Positions 50,007 through 57,310 of a stretch of 64,000 nucleotides of DNA are shown piece by piece (the first letter of the stretch is position 1; each line of letters opens with the position of its first letter). The notes below the pieces were generated by a model. The model made no database searches, was not told the origin of the DNA, and saw only the letters and a program-made list of their open reading frames with translations. The stretch lies in the NCBI GenBank assembly GCA_000720375.1, contig JOAA01000020.1, positions 124,001 to 188,000 of the forward strand, given 5' to 3'. The DNA comes from Rhodococcus rhodnii (GTDB lineage: Bacteria > Actinomycetota > Actinomycetes > Mycobacteriales > Pseudonocardiaceae). Made by a program: the position numbers and the translations under genes.

Positions 50007-51709
50007 CGCGTCCACTTCCCTTCGGCCACGGAATCGGCTTGCTTCGCCAACCGCTCCAGCAAGGCACGCTGCGGTTCTGCCTGCACGGAAGCCCGCAACG
50101 CGGCCAGTTCGCGTTGCCGGCTGGCAAGCAGATCCGGCAGGACGGAATCGAGATAGTCCTGCACCTGGCCGACGCGGATCCGGGTTTCTCGCCCGAATGC
50201 GGATTCCGCCGAGGTCACGGCCGAGTCAACCCATGCGCGCAGTTGCGTGCGGCGTTCCTGTTCACCGCCGCCGCGCACCCGCCACCAGCCCGCACCGGCG
50301 GCGACCGCGATGCACGCGGCGAGCGCACCCGGTCCAGTCAGGACGGACACGATCGTCGCCGCGCCGCTGATCAGCCTGGTCACTCGGTCGAAGACTTCGA
50401 TGGCGTGGCCGACGCCGACCCAGCCGCCCGGTGGCGGTTGCGGGGCTTCCAGGCTGAGCACGAACTCGCGGTGCGGCAGGTCCGCGGTGATGTCGTCTGC
50501 CCCGACGCGATCCAGCAAACCTCGCGTCAACCGGGTCATCCGGTCGGCCGCTTCCTCGATGGTGGCGACGCCCGCGGCGGTCAGGTCCGCGATCATCCGT
50601 GGCGCCAACGTGACCAGCTGTGCGGCGGGGCCGCGTTCGGCCTCGACACGGTAGCGCTCGGCCAGCCGTGACACCGTCGCCATGAACGAGTCCTGTGTCT
50701 CGCTGGACAGCCGCGCGAGCCGTTGGTGGATTTCCATTTCCAGGCGTGGCCGGTCGTCCAGCAGCGCGGCGATGGTGTCGATCCTGGCCTGGACGTTCTG
50801 GTCTGGTTCCCGGGTCGCCAAGCCGTGTGCGACGGTGCTGATCACCCGGGCCGCGTTGGCCATCCGAAGCGCGTGACCGCCAGCCGACGCACGTTGCCGC
50901 AAAGCGTCGACCAGTGGACCTATCCCGGACAACGTCATCAGTTTGGTCCGGACCGCTTCGTCTTCGACATCGGCCGCGCGATCCGCCAGCGCGGCAGCGA
51001 CCACGAACACGGGCACGTCGCGCAGTTCGGGTCGCTCGCCCAGTCGTGACAGCGTTTCGGCGAGGACGACTTCGTAGCCAGGGTTCAGGTCGCGTTTCGT
51101 CAGCGCGATCACCACGGTCGGCACCCGGCGTACCGCCGCGATCAGGAAATCCACCTCCGGCTCCAGAATCGGCTGCGTCACGTCACATACGAACAGCAAC
51201 GCGTCGGCCTGTTGCAACGCTGTCAGCGTGGTCTGGGAGTGACCGGCACGCAGCCCGCCGACCCCGGGTGTGTCAACCAGAACGATGTCCTGCAGCAGCG
51301 GGACACGCAGCCGGACCTCGACCCCGACAACAGGATCGGTGATCTCACGCACCGCGACGTACCGCGCGATGTCCCTGACCTCGATCGGAAGTCTGCGTGG
51401 CGTGCCAAGGACGTCCGGATCGGCCAGCAGAACGGTCGCTTCCTCGTGGTCGCCGTAGCTGAGTTCGAGCCAGCACGATGTGGTCACGTCGGCGTCGACC
51501 GGGCTGAGCAACGGCCGGCCGATCAAGGTGTTCACCAGCGAGGACTTCCCTCGGTTGGTCTCCCCCGCGACGACCACCCTGACCTGGCCGCAACCGTCGC
51601 CGATGGTGAGACCGTCCAGAATCGCCGCCAGGTCGGGATACCCGGACCGGGCGGCTTCGGCACTCAGCGTCGCACGCAGCGAGGAAAGTGTTCCGGCAAC
51701 CTCGTTCAT
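50003..51709 (-). CDS. Dynamin-like GTPase (IniA-like)
   Basis: A 568-residue large GTPase. G1 GETNRGKSS (near residue 50), G3 VDTPGVGG, G4 ALTKRD. The middle and end are helical bundles, with a hydrophobic segment (about residues 440-490, TRLISGAATIVSVLTGPG) that could be the membrane-inserting paddle. Mycobacterial IniA, an isoniazid-induced dynamin-like protein, remodels or repairs membranes; this is a plausible relative. The ATG at 51709 overlaps the stop of the preceding GTPase gene (ATGA). Its own stop overlaps the start of the Hsp70-like gene. Confidence 0.88.
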   Translation of the reverse strand: MNEVAGTLSSLRATLSAEAARSGYPDLAAILDGLTIGDGCGQVRVVVAGETNRGKSSLVNTLIGRPLLSPVDADVTTSCWLELSYGDHEEATVLLADPDVLGTPRRLPIEVRDIARYVAVREITDPVVGVEVRLRVPLLQDIVLVDTPGVGGLRAGHSQTTLTALQQADALLFVCDVTQPILEPEVDFLIAAVRRVPTVVIALTKRDLNPGYEVVLAETLSRLGERPELRDVPVFVVAAALADRAADVEDEAVRTKLMTLSGIGPLVDALRQRASAGGHALRMANAARVISTVAHGLATREPDQNVQARIDTIAALLDDRPRLEMEIHQRLARLSSETQDSFMATVSRLAERYRVEAERGPAAQLVTLAPRMIADLTAAGVATIEEAADRMTRLTRGLLDRVGADDITADLPHREFVLSLEAPQPPPGGWVGVGHAIEVFDRVTRLISGAATIVSVLTGPGALAACIAVAAGAGWWRVRGGGEQERRTQLRAWVDSAVTSAESAFGRETRIRVGQVQDYLDSVLPDLLASRQRELAALRASVQAEPQRALLERLAKQADSVAEGKWTR

Positions 51710-53136
51710 GGCTTCTTCTCCGCGGCCGCCAGCCGCCACGCGCGCACCATCGTCCACGCGATGAATCTGCCCGAGCTGTCGCTCAACGCGGCCCACTCCC
51801 GCCACGCCGCCACCTCGCGCGCGGCCATCGAAGCGTCCAATTGGGACGGTCCGGTGGTCACCACGATCCATGCTTGCTGGGCAAGCCCAGCGGGTAACCG
51901 GACCCGTCCTTGGGCGAGCACCTGGCCCATCTCGACAATCCGCACCGGGAACATCTCCGGCCGGTCCAGCAGGGTCTGCGCCTGGTCGTACACCGTGTGA
52001 TCGCCTGCGGCGTATGCGAGTTCGATCAGCTCTTCCAAAGCGGCGGCGGCTTTCAACGCATCGGCACGGCCGCCCAACGCGACTTCGAGCCGGGCGGTCA
52101 TCGCATCGAAGCCGGAAGCCTTGCGTGCCACCTCGATCAACGCCGCCGCATGCCCGGCGACCCCCGATCGGAGTGCTTCCAGCAGTTCGCCGATCCCGTA
52201 CATGCCGAGCAGATCCACGAGTTGCTGACGCTCCTCCACCGGAACCGGACCGTCGGCGTCGAGGAACATTTCCTTGTCCAGCAACGCTATCTCACTCTGG
52301 TCCGGGTTCCACGCCCGTGCCAGCGCCGACAACGCGCGGGCGTGCCGCTCCCGGATTCCGCCGGTGGTGGCGGCCTCAGCGAGCAGGCCGACGACCGGCA
52401 CCACACACGAGAAAAGATCGGCATGGGCCGACGACATCCGCCGCGCCAACTCGCCCGCGGTCTTCCACGCCGTGCGACGGTCCTTGCCTTGGTGATCGGC
52501 CTTGGTGAGCACGCCGACCGCCGTGCCCCCGCTGAGCCGCCGACCGCCTTTGCCCGCACGGAACGCCTGCACGGCTTGCGCTTCATCGTCCTTCAGCGAT
52601 GTGTTGAGGCAGAACAACAATGCGTCCGCCTCGACGGCCGCGTCCTGGGTGTCGGCCAGCATCCGGCTGGTCGCCGCGGAGGTCTCGACGGATGTCGAAG
52701 CCAAGCCGGGGGTGTCGACCAAGGTCGCCCGTTCCAGCAGGCCTGCGGTGAGCGTGACGTCGATGTACCGCAGTCTGTCGGCGGGAATCGGGATGCTGCC
52801 GGGTAATCGGCCGTTGTCCAGCCGGAGTGGGACGTCGGATGATCCGTCACGGGGATGGGCGACCGCCGAGTCCCACATGCCGTGCCGGAACAGGTAAACG
52901 ACCTTGGTGACCTCACCTTCGCCGGTCGGCGACACCGCGCTGCCGAGCAAAGCGTTGAGCAACGTGGACTTCCCCGAGGACAACCGCCCGACGACCGCGA
53001 CACAAAGGGGACGCTGTAATCGTTCGACGGCACGGTGTCCGGCCGCCGCGAGCACGTGGTCAGGCGAGCGCTCCGCCCTCAGGGCAAGGTCCAGTACAGC
53101 CTCCGTCAACGGCCACGCCTGCCGGTGCGGAACCAT
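51706..53136 (-). CDS. Dynamin-like GTPase (IniC-like)
   Basis: A 476-residue dynamin-type GTPase, first gene of the operon. G1 VGRLSSGKSTLLNAL (near residue 50), G3 VDTPGLAS, G4 VLTKADHQG; then helical stalk sequence without an obvious transmembrane helix. Length is close to that of mycobacterial IniC (about 490), and bacterial dynamins commonly act as unequal pairs such as this one and the next gene. The start at 53136 is chosen over 53178 because GAGG lies 9 bases upstream. Immediately upstream is a truncated LuxR-type regulator fragment. Confidence 0.88.
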   Translation of the reverse strand: MVPHRQAWPLTEAVLDLALRAERSPDHVLAAAGHRAVERLQRPLCVAVVGRLSSGKSTLLNALLGSAVSPTGEGEVTKVVYLFRHGMWDSAVAHPRDGSSDVPLRLDNGRLPGSIPIPADRLRYIDVTLTAGLLERATLVDTPGLASTSVETSAATSRMLADTQDAAVEADALLFCLNTSLKDDEAQAVQAFRAGKGGRRLSGGTAVGVLTKADHQGKDRRTAWKTAGELARRMSSAHADLFSCVVPVVGLLAEAATTGGIRERHARALSALARAWNPDQSEIALLDKEMFLDADGPVPVEERQQLVDLLGMYGIGELLEALRSGVAGHAAALIEVARKASGFDAMTARLEVALGGRADALKAAAALEELIELAYAAGDHTVYDQAQTLLDRPEMFPVRIVEMGQVLAQGRVRLPAGLAQQAWIVVTTGPSQLDASMAAREVAAWREWAALSDSSGRFIAWTMVRAWRLAAAEKKP

Positions 53137-53178
53137 GACCACACACCTCAGCTCGCATGACGAGGTCTGTTCCAACAC

Positions 53179-53370
53179 TTATATATCGGATCGCGGCGAT
53201 TCTTGATACGCGTCGATCGTCATTCCCGCACGCATGGCCGCCACCACCAGTTGCGCGCGGGTGCGGGCGCCGAGTTTGACCATGGCCCGGCTGACGTGTG
53301 TGCGCACTGTCGCAGGGCTGACCACCAACTCCCGTGCGATTTCCTCGTTGGACCTGCCAGTCGCGACCCC
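53179..53370 (-). pseudogene. Truncated LuxR/NarL-type HTH (pseudogene fragment)
   Basis: The frame encodes a complete-looking LuxR C-terminal HTH: GRSNEEIARELVVSPATV, then RTHVSRAMVKLGARTRAQLV, and a normal tail. The receiver domain and first HTH helix that should precede it are missing; upstream the frame runs antisense through a membrane-protein remnant. It is the leftover 3' end of a response-regulator gene. Confidence 0.75.
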
Positions 53371-53552
53371 GATCATCCTCGCTGTCGCGGGCATCCTGAT
53401 GCTCACGCTGTCCGACCGGATCAAGTGGATCGTCTTCATCGGCATCCTCGCCGTTCCTCGGCACCGCCTTGCAAATGGGCGGCGTCGCAGTCGCACTGGT
53501 CTGCGGCATCCTGGCCGCGGCGCGGACCTACCGCCGGCCGATCAACGCCTAG
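53365..53552 (+). pseudogene. Frameshifted membrane-protein remnant
   Basis: On the plus strand one frame reads PIILAVAGILMLTLSDRIKW (then IVFIGILAV), after which similarity continues in another frame as LGTALQMGGVAVALVCGIL and ARTYRRPINA with a stop at 53550-53552. Two hydrophobic helices in two frames indicate a small membrane protein that has lost its start and suffered a frameshift near 53450. Confidence 0.6.
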
Positions 53553-53848
53553 AAGTCGACGAGCTCGACGGTCACGGTGGCGACGTCACCGACGTCGAGC
53601 TCTTCGGCTTTCCGCACGGCGCGCTTCACCGGCAGCACGAACACCCCGTCCTTGCTGGGGAAGATCGATGTCGCCCACGACGTGCCGCCGACCGTGACCC
53701 GCACTCTGACCGAACCGAACCCCCGTCTGGGACCGGCCGAGAGCTCCTTGATGTCCTCGGACACGTCCTCAGGCAGACTCACGAAAGTCCAGCTGTCGGC
53801 CCGCCGCGCGTCCCACTCCCACACCTCGGCGTCGAACGTGATGACCAT
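53549..53848 (-). CDS. DUF1905-domain protein
   Basis: A 99-residue small beta-barrel protein. The run FDAEVWEWDARRADSWTFVS, then FPSKDGVFVLPVKRAVRKAE and DVGDVATVTVELV, matches the DUF1905 family of short soluble proteins of unknown function, often fused to or near YdeI-type domains. The start at 53848 gives the exact family length. The first 70 bases overlap the 3' end of the upstream propeller/phytase-like gene in another frame, an arrangement that seems to result from loss of that gene's original stop. Confidence 0.85.
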   Translation of the reverse strand: MVITFDAEVWEWDARRADSWTFVSLPEDVSEDIKELSAGPRRGFGSVRVRVTVGGTSWATSIFPSKDGVFVLPVKRAVRKAEELDVGDVATVTVELVDF

Positions 53849-56061
53849 GCGCCGAGCATGGCACAGGGGTCCGACAAGGAGCGGATCCAGCCAAGACGCA
53901 GGAACACCGATTCGCCCGGTGCTTCGTCGACGCCGTCGTTGTCGACCACGCCAACAAGCCGCTTGAACGGGCCGAAGCCGATCACGGCCAGGCCTTCGGG
54001 CTTGTCGTGCGTGGCGGCGCCGTCGGCCGTGAGCGCGGGCATCAGGTCCCTGGCCAGGGTCTTGCTCACCACGGGTTTCGCGCTGCCTGCCGGCACGGGC
54101 GTGATCCCGCTGATGTCGACGCGGTAGACCTTCTTCACCTTGGCCGCGTCGCCGCGCTGGTTGTCGCGTTCCAGGATCAGCAAGGTGTGGTTGTTCAACG
54201 CGGTCACCTCGGACAGCCCGATCCACGCACCAGCAGGGGCAGCGTCGAGCGGGTATGCGGCAAACGCCCACTCCCCGGTCGCGGGGGTGAACCGGGCCAG
54301 CGTGGTCTGCCCGGGCTTGTCGGCCTTCCACTCCCGTTGCACGGCAAGCCAAACCTGTTCCTCGGAGCCGCTGCCGATCACTGTCACGCCTTCGAACCCG
54401 TTGCTGGTCGCGGTTTGCGCGACGGCGTCGGGCAGTGGGATCTCCCGCACGACAGCACCCGTCGCGGCGACTTCCACCAATAGGTTCGGTGACTGCTTGC
54501 CATCGCCTTCCACCGCGATCCAGTAACCGCCGCCGCGACGAGCCGCAATGCCTTCGCCGTCGTAGCCGATGGGTTTGCCGTCCTTGGTCAGGGTCAGCTC
54601 TTTGCGAACACGTGCGGGTGCCGACACCGTGTCAATGGTGAGCAGGCGGGTTGGGCTGTATGCCGCATCAGTCACGGAAACCACGTCACGGAAGTTGCCC
54701 GGGATACCGGAAAGCCCCGACAGCGCACCAAATCCGATCCCGTCGGACACGATCGATGGCGTGCCTTGGTTGTGTGCCAACGACACCGCGAGCGGCGTGC
54801 GAGTCAGACGGTACGCGCTGAGCGAGGATCGGATGTTGTCCGCCGCGGCGTCCTCTTCCGCCGAGACTACGAGCGTGCCGGTTGCCGGAATCGGCAGCAA
54901 TCCTTCTGGCCCGACGCCAGTCGGCAACGCCTGCAGGAACCGGGGTTTACGCGCATTGCTGACGTCATACACCGCAACGAGGTTCGCGCGTTCCATGCCG
55001 ACGAAGGCGTAGCGCTGACGGCCGAACGTGGCGACGGCCAGGCCCTCCGGCTCGACGCCCTTGTTGTCCGACCGGCCATCCGGGTACTGGCCTTGCCGGA
55101 TGGCGATCTGGTCGAGTTCGTTGCCCGAGGAATACACAACCTTGCCGGAGTCGGCGTCGAAGACCGTCCACGTACGCGAGCCTCCGAGGTAGTCACCCTC
55201 GTCAGCGGTGCCGATCGTGCGATCGTCCAGCCATGCCACGGCGTCTGGCTCGCGAGCGGCGGTGACGGTCTCGGTGGGTGAGATCTTGCCGTCGTCCTCG
55301 GTGTCGACGCCCTTGACCGTGGCCGTTCCTGCCGAGAAGTGCCTGACGAGCTTGCCGGAGCGCAGGTCCACGATCGCGATGTGGCTGTTCTCCTGCAGCG
55401 TGACGGCCACCTGGTTGCGGCCGTTGATGCTGACGTACTCCGGTTCCGGGTCGGCCGGCGCGACCTGCGCGATCCCGGTCAACTCCACCTTGCGCAGCTG
55501 CCAGGCCGACGGACCGCCGACGAGGTCGACGATGGTCAGATAACCGGCCGGGAGCTGTGGGATCTCTCCTTCGTTGACGTCCTCGTCGCGCTCGTTCTCG
55601 ATCGCGATCGCCGCGTACCGGCCGTCGGCGGAGATGTCGATCGAGTCCGGCTGGCCGCCCAGCTCGTGCGTGGCCACGACCGAACGCTTGCTCAAGTCGA
55701 CGACCACGAGCACACCGGACGGGTCGGTGTGCGACTGCGAGGTGTTGACCGCGACCAGGGCCAGCCCGCCGAGGATGTCGACCGACGTCGGCTCGCCGGG
55801 CATGGCCAGCACGCCGTCCGGCGTGAGCTTGGATCCGGCCTTGGCGAACCCGATCCGGCGCGCGGGTGAGTCGGTGTAGACGACCAGCTTGCCGTCCGCG
55901 GTGGCGGCGGCGATCTCGGCCGCCGTGTGCTCGGCCGCCGAGCTGTTGCGGAACACCGGCATCGTGTCGAATCGCTGGAACCGCTGGGGCATGGTCGCCG
56001 CCGCGGGCGAAGCCGACAGGACCAACCCACAGGCCACCAGACCTGCGCATAACCGGACCAC
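53779..56061 (-). CDS. Secreted beta-propeller protein with phytase-like (esterase-like) C-terminal domain
   Basis: A 760-residue exported protein with signal peptide (residues 1 to about 23, ending AAA). Residues about 30-410 form a seven-bladed-propeller-like region of the choice-of-anchor-I type (GGLALVAVNTSQSHTDPSG, GRYAAIAIENERDEDVNEGE). Residues about 430-725 match the esterase-like activity of phytase family (GYDGEGIAARRGGGYWIAVE, SNGFEGVTVIGSG). Likely a cell-surface phosphoesterase or binding protein. The GTG at 56061 has GAGGAGG 4 bases upstream. After ESVFLRLG, where relatives usually end, a TGG codon (53887-53889) continues the frame for 36 poor residues, suggesting a lost stop. 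Confidence 0.85.
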   Translation of the reverse strand: MVRLCAGLVACGLVLSASPAAATMPQRFQRFDTMPVFRNSSAAEHTAAEIAAATADGKLVVYTDSPARRIGFAKAGSKLTPDGVLAMPGEPTSVDILGGLALVAVNTSQSHTDPSGVLVVVDLSKRSVVATHELGGQPDSIDISADGRYAAIAIENERDEDVNEGEIPQLPAGYLTIVDLVGGPSAWQLRKVELTGIAQVAPADPEPEYVSINGRNQVAVTLQENSHIAIVDLRSGKLVRHFSAGTATVKGVDTEDDGKISPTETVTAAREPDAVAWLDDRTIGTADEGDYLGGSRTWTVFDADSGKVVYSSGNELDQIAIRQGQYPDGRSDNKGVEPEGLAVATFGRQRYAFVGMERANLVAVYDVSNARKPRFLQALPTGVGPEGLLPIPATGTLVVSAEEDAAADNIRSSLSAYRLTRTPLAVSLAHNQGTPSIVSDGIGFGALSGLSGIPGNFRDVVSVTDAAYSPTRLLTIDTVSAPARVRKELTLTKDGKPIGYDGEGIAARRGGGYWIAVEGDGKQSPNLLVEVAATGAVVREIPLPDAVAQTATSNGFEGVTVIGSGSEEQVWLAVQREWKADKPGQTTLARFTPATGEWAFAAYPLDAAPAGAWIGLSEVTALNNHTLLILERDNQRGDAAKVKKVYRVDISGITPVPAGSAKPVVSKTLARDLMPALTADGAATHDKPEGLAVIGFGPFKRLVGVVDNDGVDEAPGESVFLRLGWIRSLSDPCAMLGAWSSRSTPRCGSGTRGGPTAGLS

Positions 56062-56111
56062 TGGTCCTCCTCGAGACGCTCGGAGGCGCGCATTGTGGCC
56101 GACGGAAGCGT

Positions 56112-56144
56112 CCCCCGGGTGAACAATCGCTGATCACCCGGGGG
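56112..56144 (-). terminator. Terminator of the secreted SnoaL-like gene
   Basis: CCCCCGGGTGA at 56112-56122 pairs with TCACCCGGGGG at 56134-56144 (11 pairs, 11-base loop), 12 bases after the stop of the SnoaL-like gene on the minus strand and 50 bases before the propeller gene start. Confidence 0.75.
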
Positions 56145-56155
56145 GGTGTGCGGGG

Positions 56156-56773
56156 TCAGCCGAGTCCGATTTGCTGATTGAAGGTCTGGTTGTCCCAGAA
56201 CAGGAACTCCTCGTCCATCGTGCCGCGCCGGTTCCACAGGCCGATGGTGGCCATGTTCACCGCGAACTTCTTGCCGGTCGGCTGGATGAAACCGCCCTTG
56301 CCGTCGGGCATCGGCCGGGTGAAGGTGCCCTGCATGACGCCGGCGACAGCGGTCAGCTCGCCCTGGGCGACACGCAGGTAGTGCGAGTTGATCCGGGTGT
56401 CCGGCGCCCAGACGAACATCCCTTTGAGGTCTTCGATGTGCCGGTCGATGCCGTCGGTGTAGTGGCCGTCCGGCCAGTGCACGCGGATGTGGCGCGCGTG
56501 GCTCTCGCCCAAACGTGCCCACTTCTGGTGGGTGTAGACGTCGAAGTCGAGCTCGTCGAACGTCTCGAGGTTGCGGCGCTCCTCCCTGGTCAGGTCCTTC
56601 CGAAACGGCGGGTTGGGCACGGGCGTGGTGGCCGGGTCGGGCAGCGGGACCCACGGGTTGTGTCCGGCCGGCGCGGCCTCGGCAGCGTGCGCGCCGCCGG
56701 TGACAGCGGCTAAGGCGAGCGCGCCGAACGCGGCGGCGCTCCCGTTGGCGATGAGTGAACGACGGTCGAGCAT
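56156..56773 (-). CDS. Secreted NTF2/SnoaL-like protein
   Basis: A 205-residue exported protein. The N-terminus MLDRRSLIANGSAAAFGALA is a twin-arginine-like signal (RR) ending near AHA (residue 30). The mature part is a SnoaL/NTF2-like cone fold, with blocks HARHIRVHWPDGHYTDG and IGLWNRRGTMDEEFLFWDN. Family members include polyketide cyclases and small-molecule binding or isomerising proteins; export via Tat suggests folding or cofactor binding before export. It is divergent from an HxlR regulator, and the long inverted repeat between them implies direct control. A terminator follows. Confidence 0.85.
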   Translation of the reverse strand: MLDRRSLIANGSAAAFGALALAAVTGGAHAAEAAPAGHNPWVPLPDPATTPVPNPPFRKDLTREERRNLETFDELDFDVYTHQKWARLGESHARHIRVHWPDGHYTDGIDRHIEDLKGMFVWAPDTRINSHYLRVAQGELTAVAGVMQGTFTRPMPDGKGGFIQPTGKKFAVNMATIGLWNRRGTMDEEFLFWDNQTFNQQIGLG

Positions 56774-56796
56774 CGGTGGTCCTCTCTCTCGGTATT

Positions 56797-56840
56797 CGAA
56801 GGATTGCAGTAACTTTCAGAAACCGCAATCCTTCGGATAC
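56797..56840. promoter_or_regulatory. Long inverted repeat, candidate HxlR operator
   Basis: CGAAGGATTGC (56797-56807) and GCAATCCTTCG (56825-56835) are perfect 11-base arms; four more bases, GTAT (56792-56795) and ATAC (56837-56840), also pair. It fills the divergent SnoaL-like/HxlR promoter region. The -10-like TACCAT (56855-56860) of the HxlR gene follows. Confidence 0.65.
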
Positions 56841-56866
56841 CGATGTGAGTTAGGTACCATCTAGGC

Positions 56867-57256
56867 ATGTCCGGGGAAGAAACCATCGAGTACGACGTGT
56901 TCGGGCGCGCGTGCCCGTCCCGGCCGGCGCTGGACCACATCACCAACCGATGGGGCCTGCTCGCGCTCGGCGCACTGGCCGACGGCCCGATGCGCTTCAA
57001 CGCACTGGCCCGACGGGTCGACGGCGTCAGCCAGAAGATGCTGGCCCAGGCGCTGCAGGCGCTGGAGCGCGACGGGTTCGTCCGCCGCGACGTGCAGACC
57101 ACCAACCGCCTGCACGTGGAGTACAGCCTCACCGACCTCGGCCGGGAGATGGCCGACAAGGTCCTTGAGCTGATCGGCCTGCTGCAGGACCGCATGCCCC
57201 AGGTGCTGGCCGCTCAGGAGTCGTTCAACAAACACGTACCGCCCCTGGACCAATGA
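56867..57256 (+). CDS. HxlR-family transcriptional regulator
   Basis: A 129-residue winged-helix regulator of the HxlR type: the hallmark Cys16 in GRACPSRPALDHITNRWGLL, then MRFNALARRVDGVSQKMLAQAL as recognition region and EYSLTDLGREM wing. HxlR proteins commonly sense aldehydes, quinones or redox state through that Cys. TACCAT lies six bases before the ATG with no ribosome-binding site, so a leaderless mRNA is likely. It is divergent from the secreted SnoaL-like gene and presumably controls it through the inverted repeat at 56797-56840. Confidence 0.93.
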   Translation: MSGEETIEYDVFGRACPSRPALDHITNRWGLLALGALADGPMRFNALARRVDGVSQKMLAQALQALERDGFVRRDVQTTNRLHVEYSLTDLGREMADKVLELIGLLQDRMPQVLAAQESFNKHVPPLDQ

Positions 57257-57310
57257 TGGATCCGTGCTGCTCAACGCCGGTTCTCGGCACCGCACCCAGT
57301 AGGATCTTCG

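Noticed and set aside
53179..53496. The LuxR HTH frame as an intact 105-residue regulator
   Set aside because: Its first 40 residues are antisense to a membrane-protein remnant and lack the start of the HTH domain, so a fragment is more likely.
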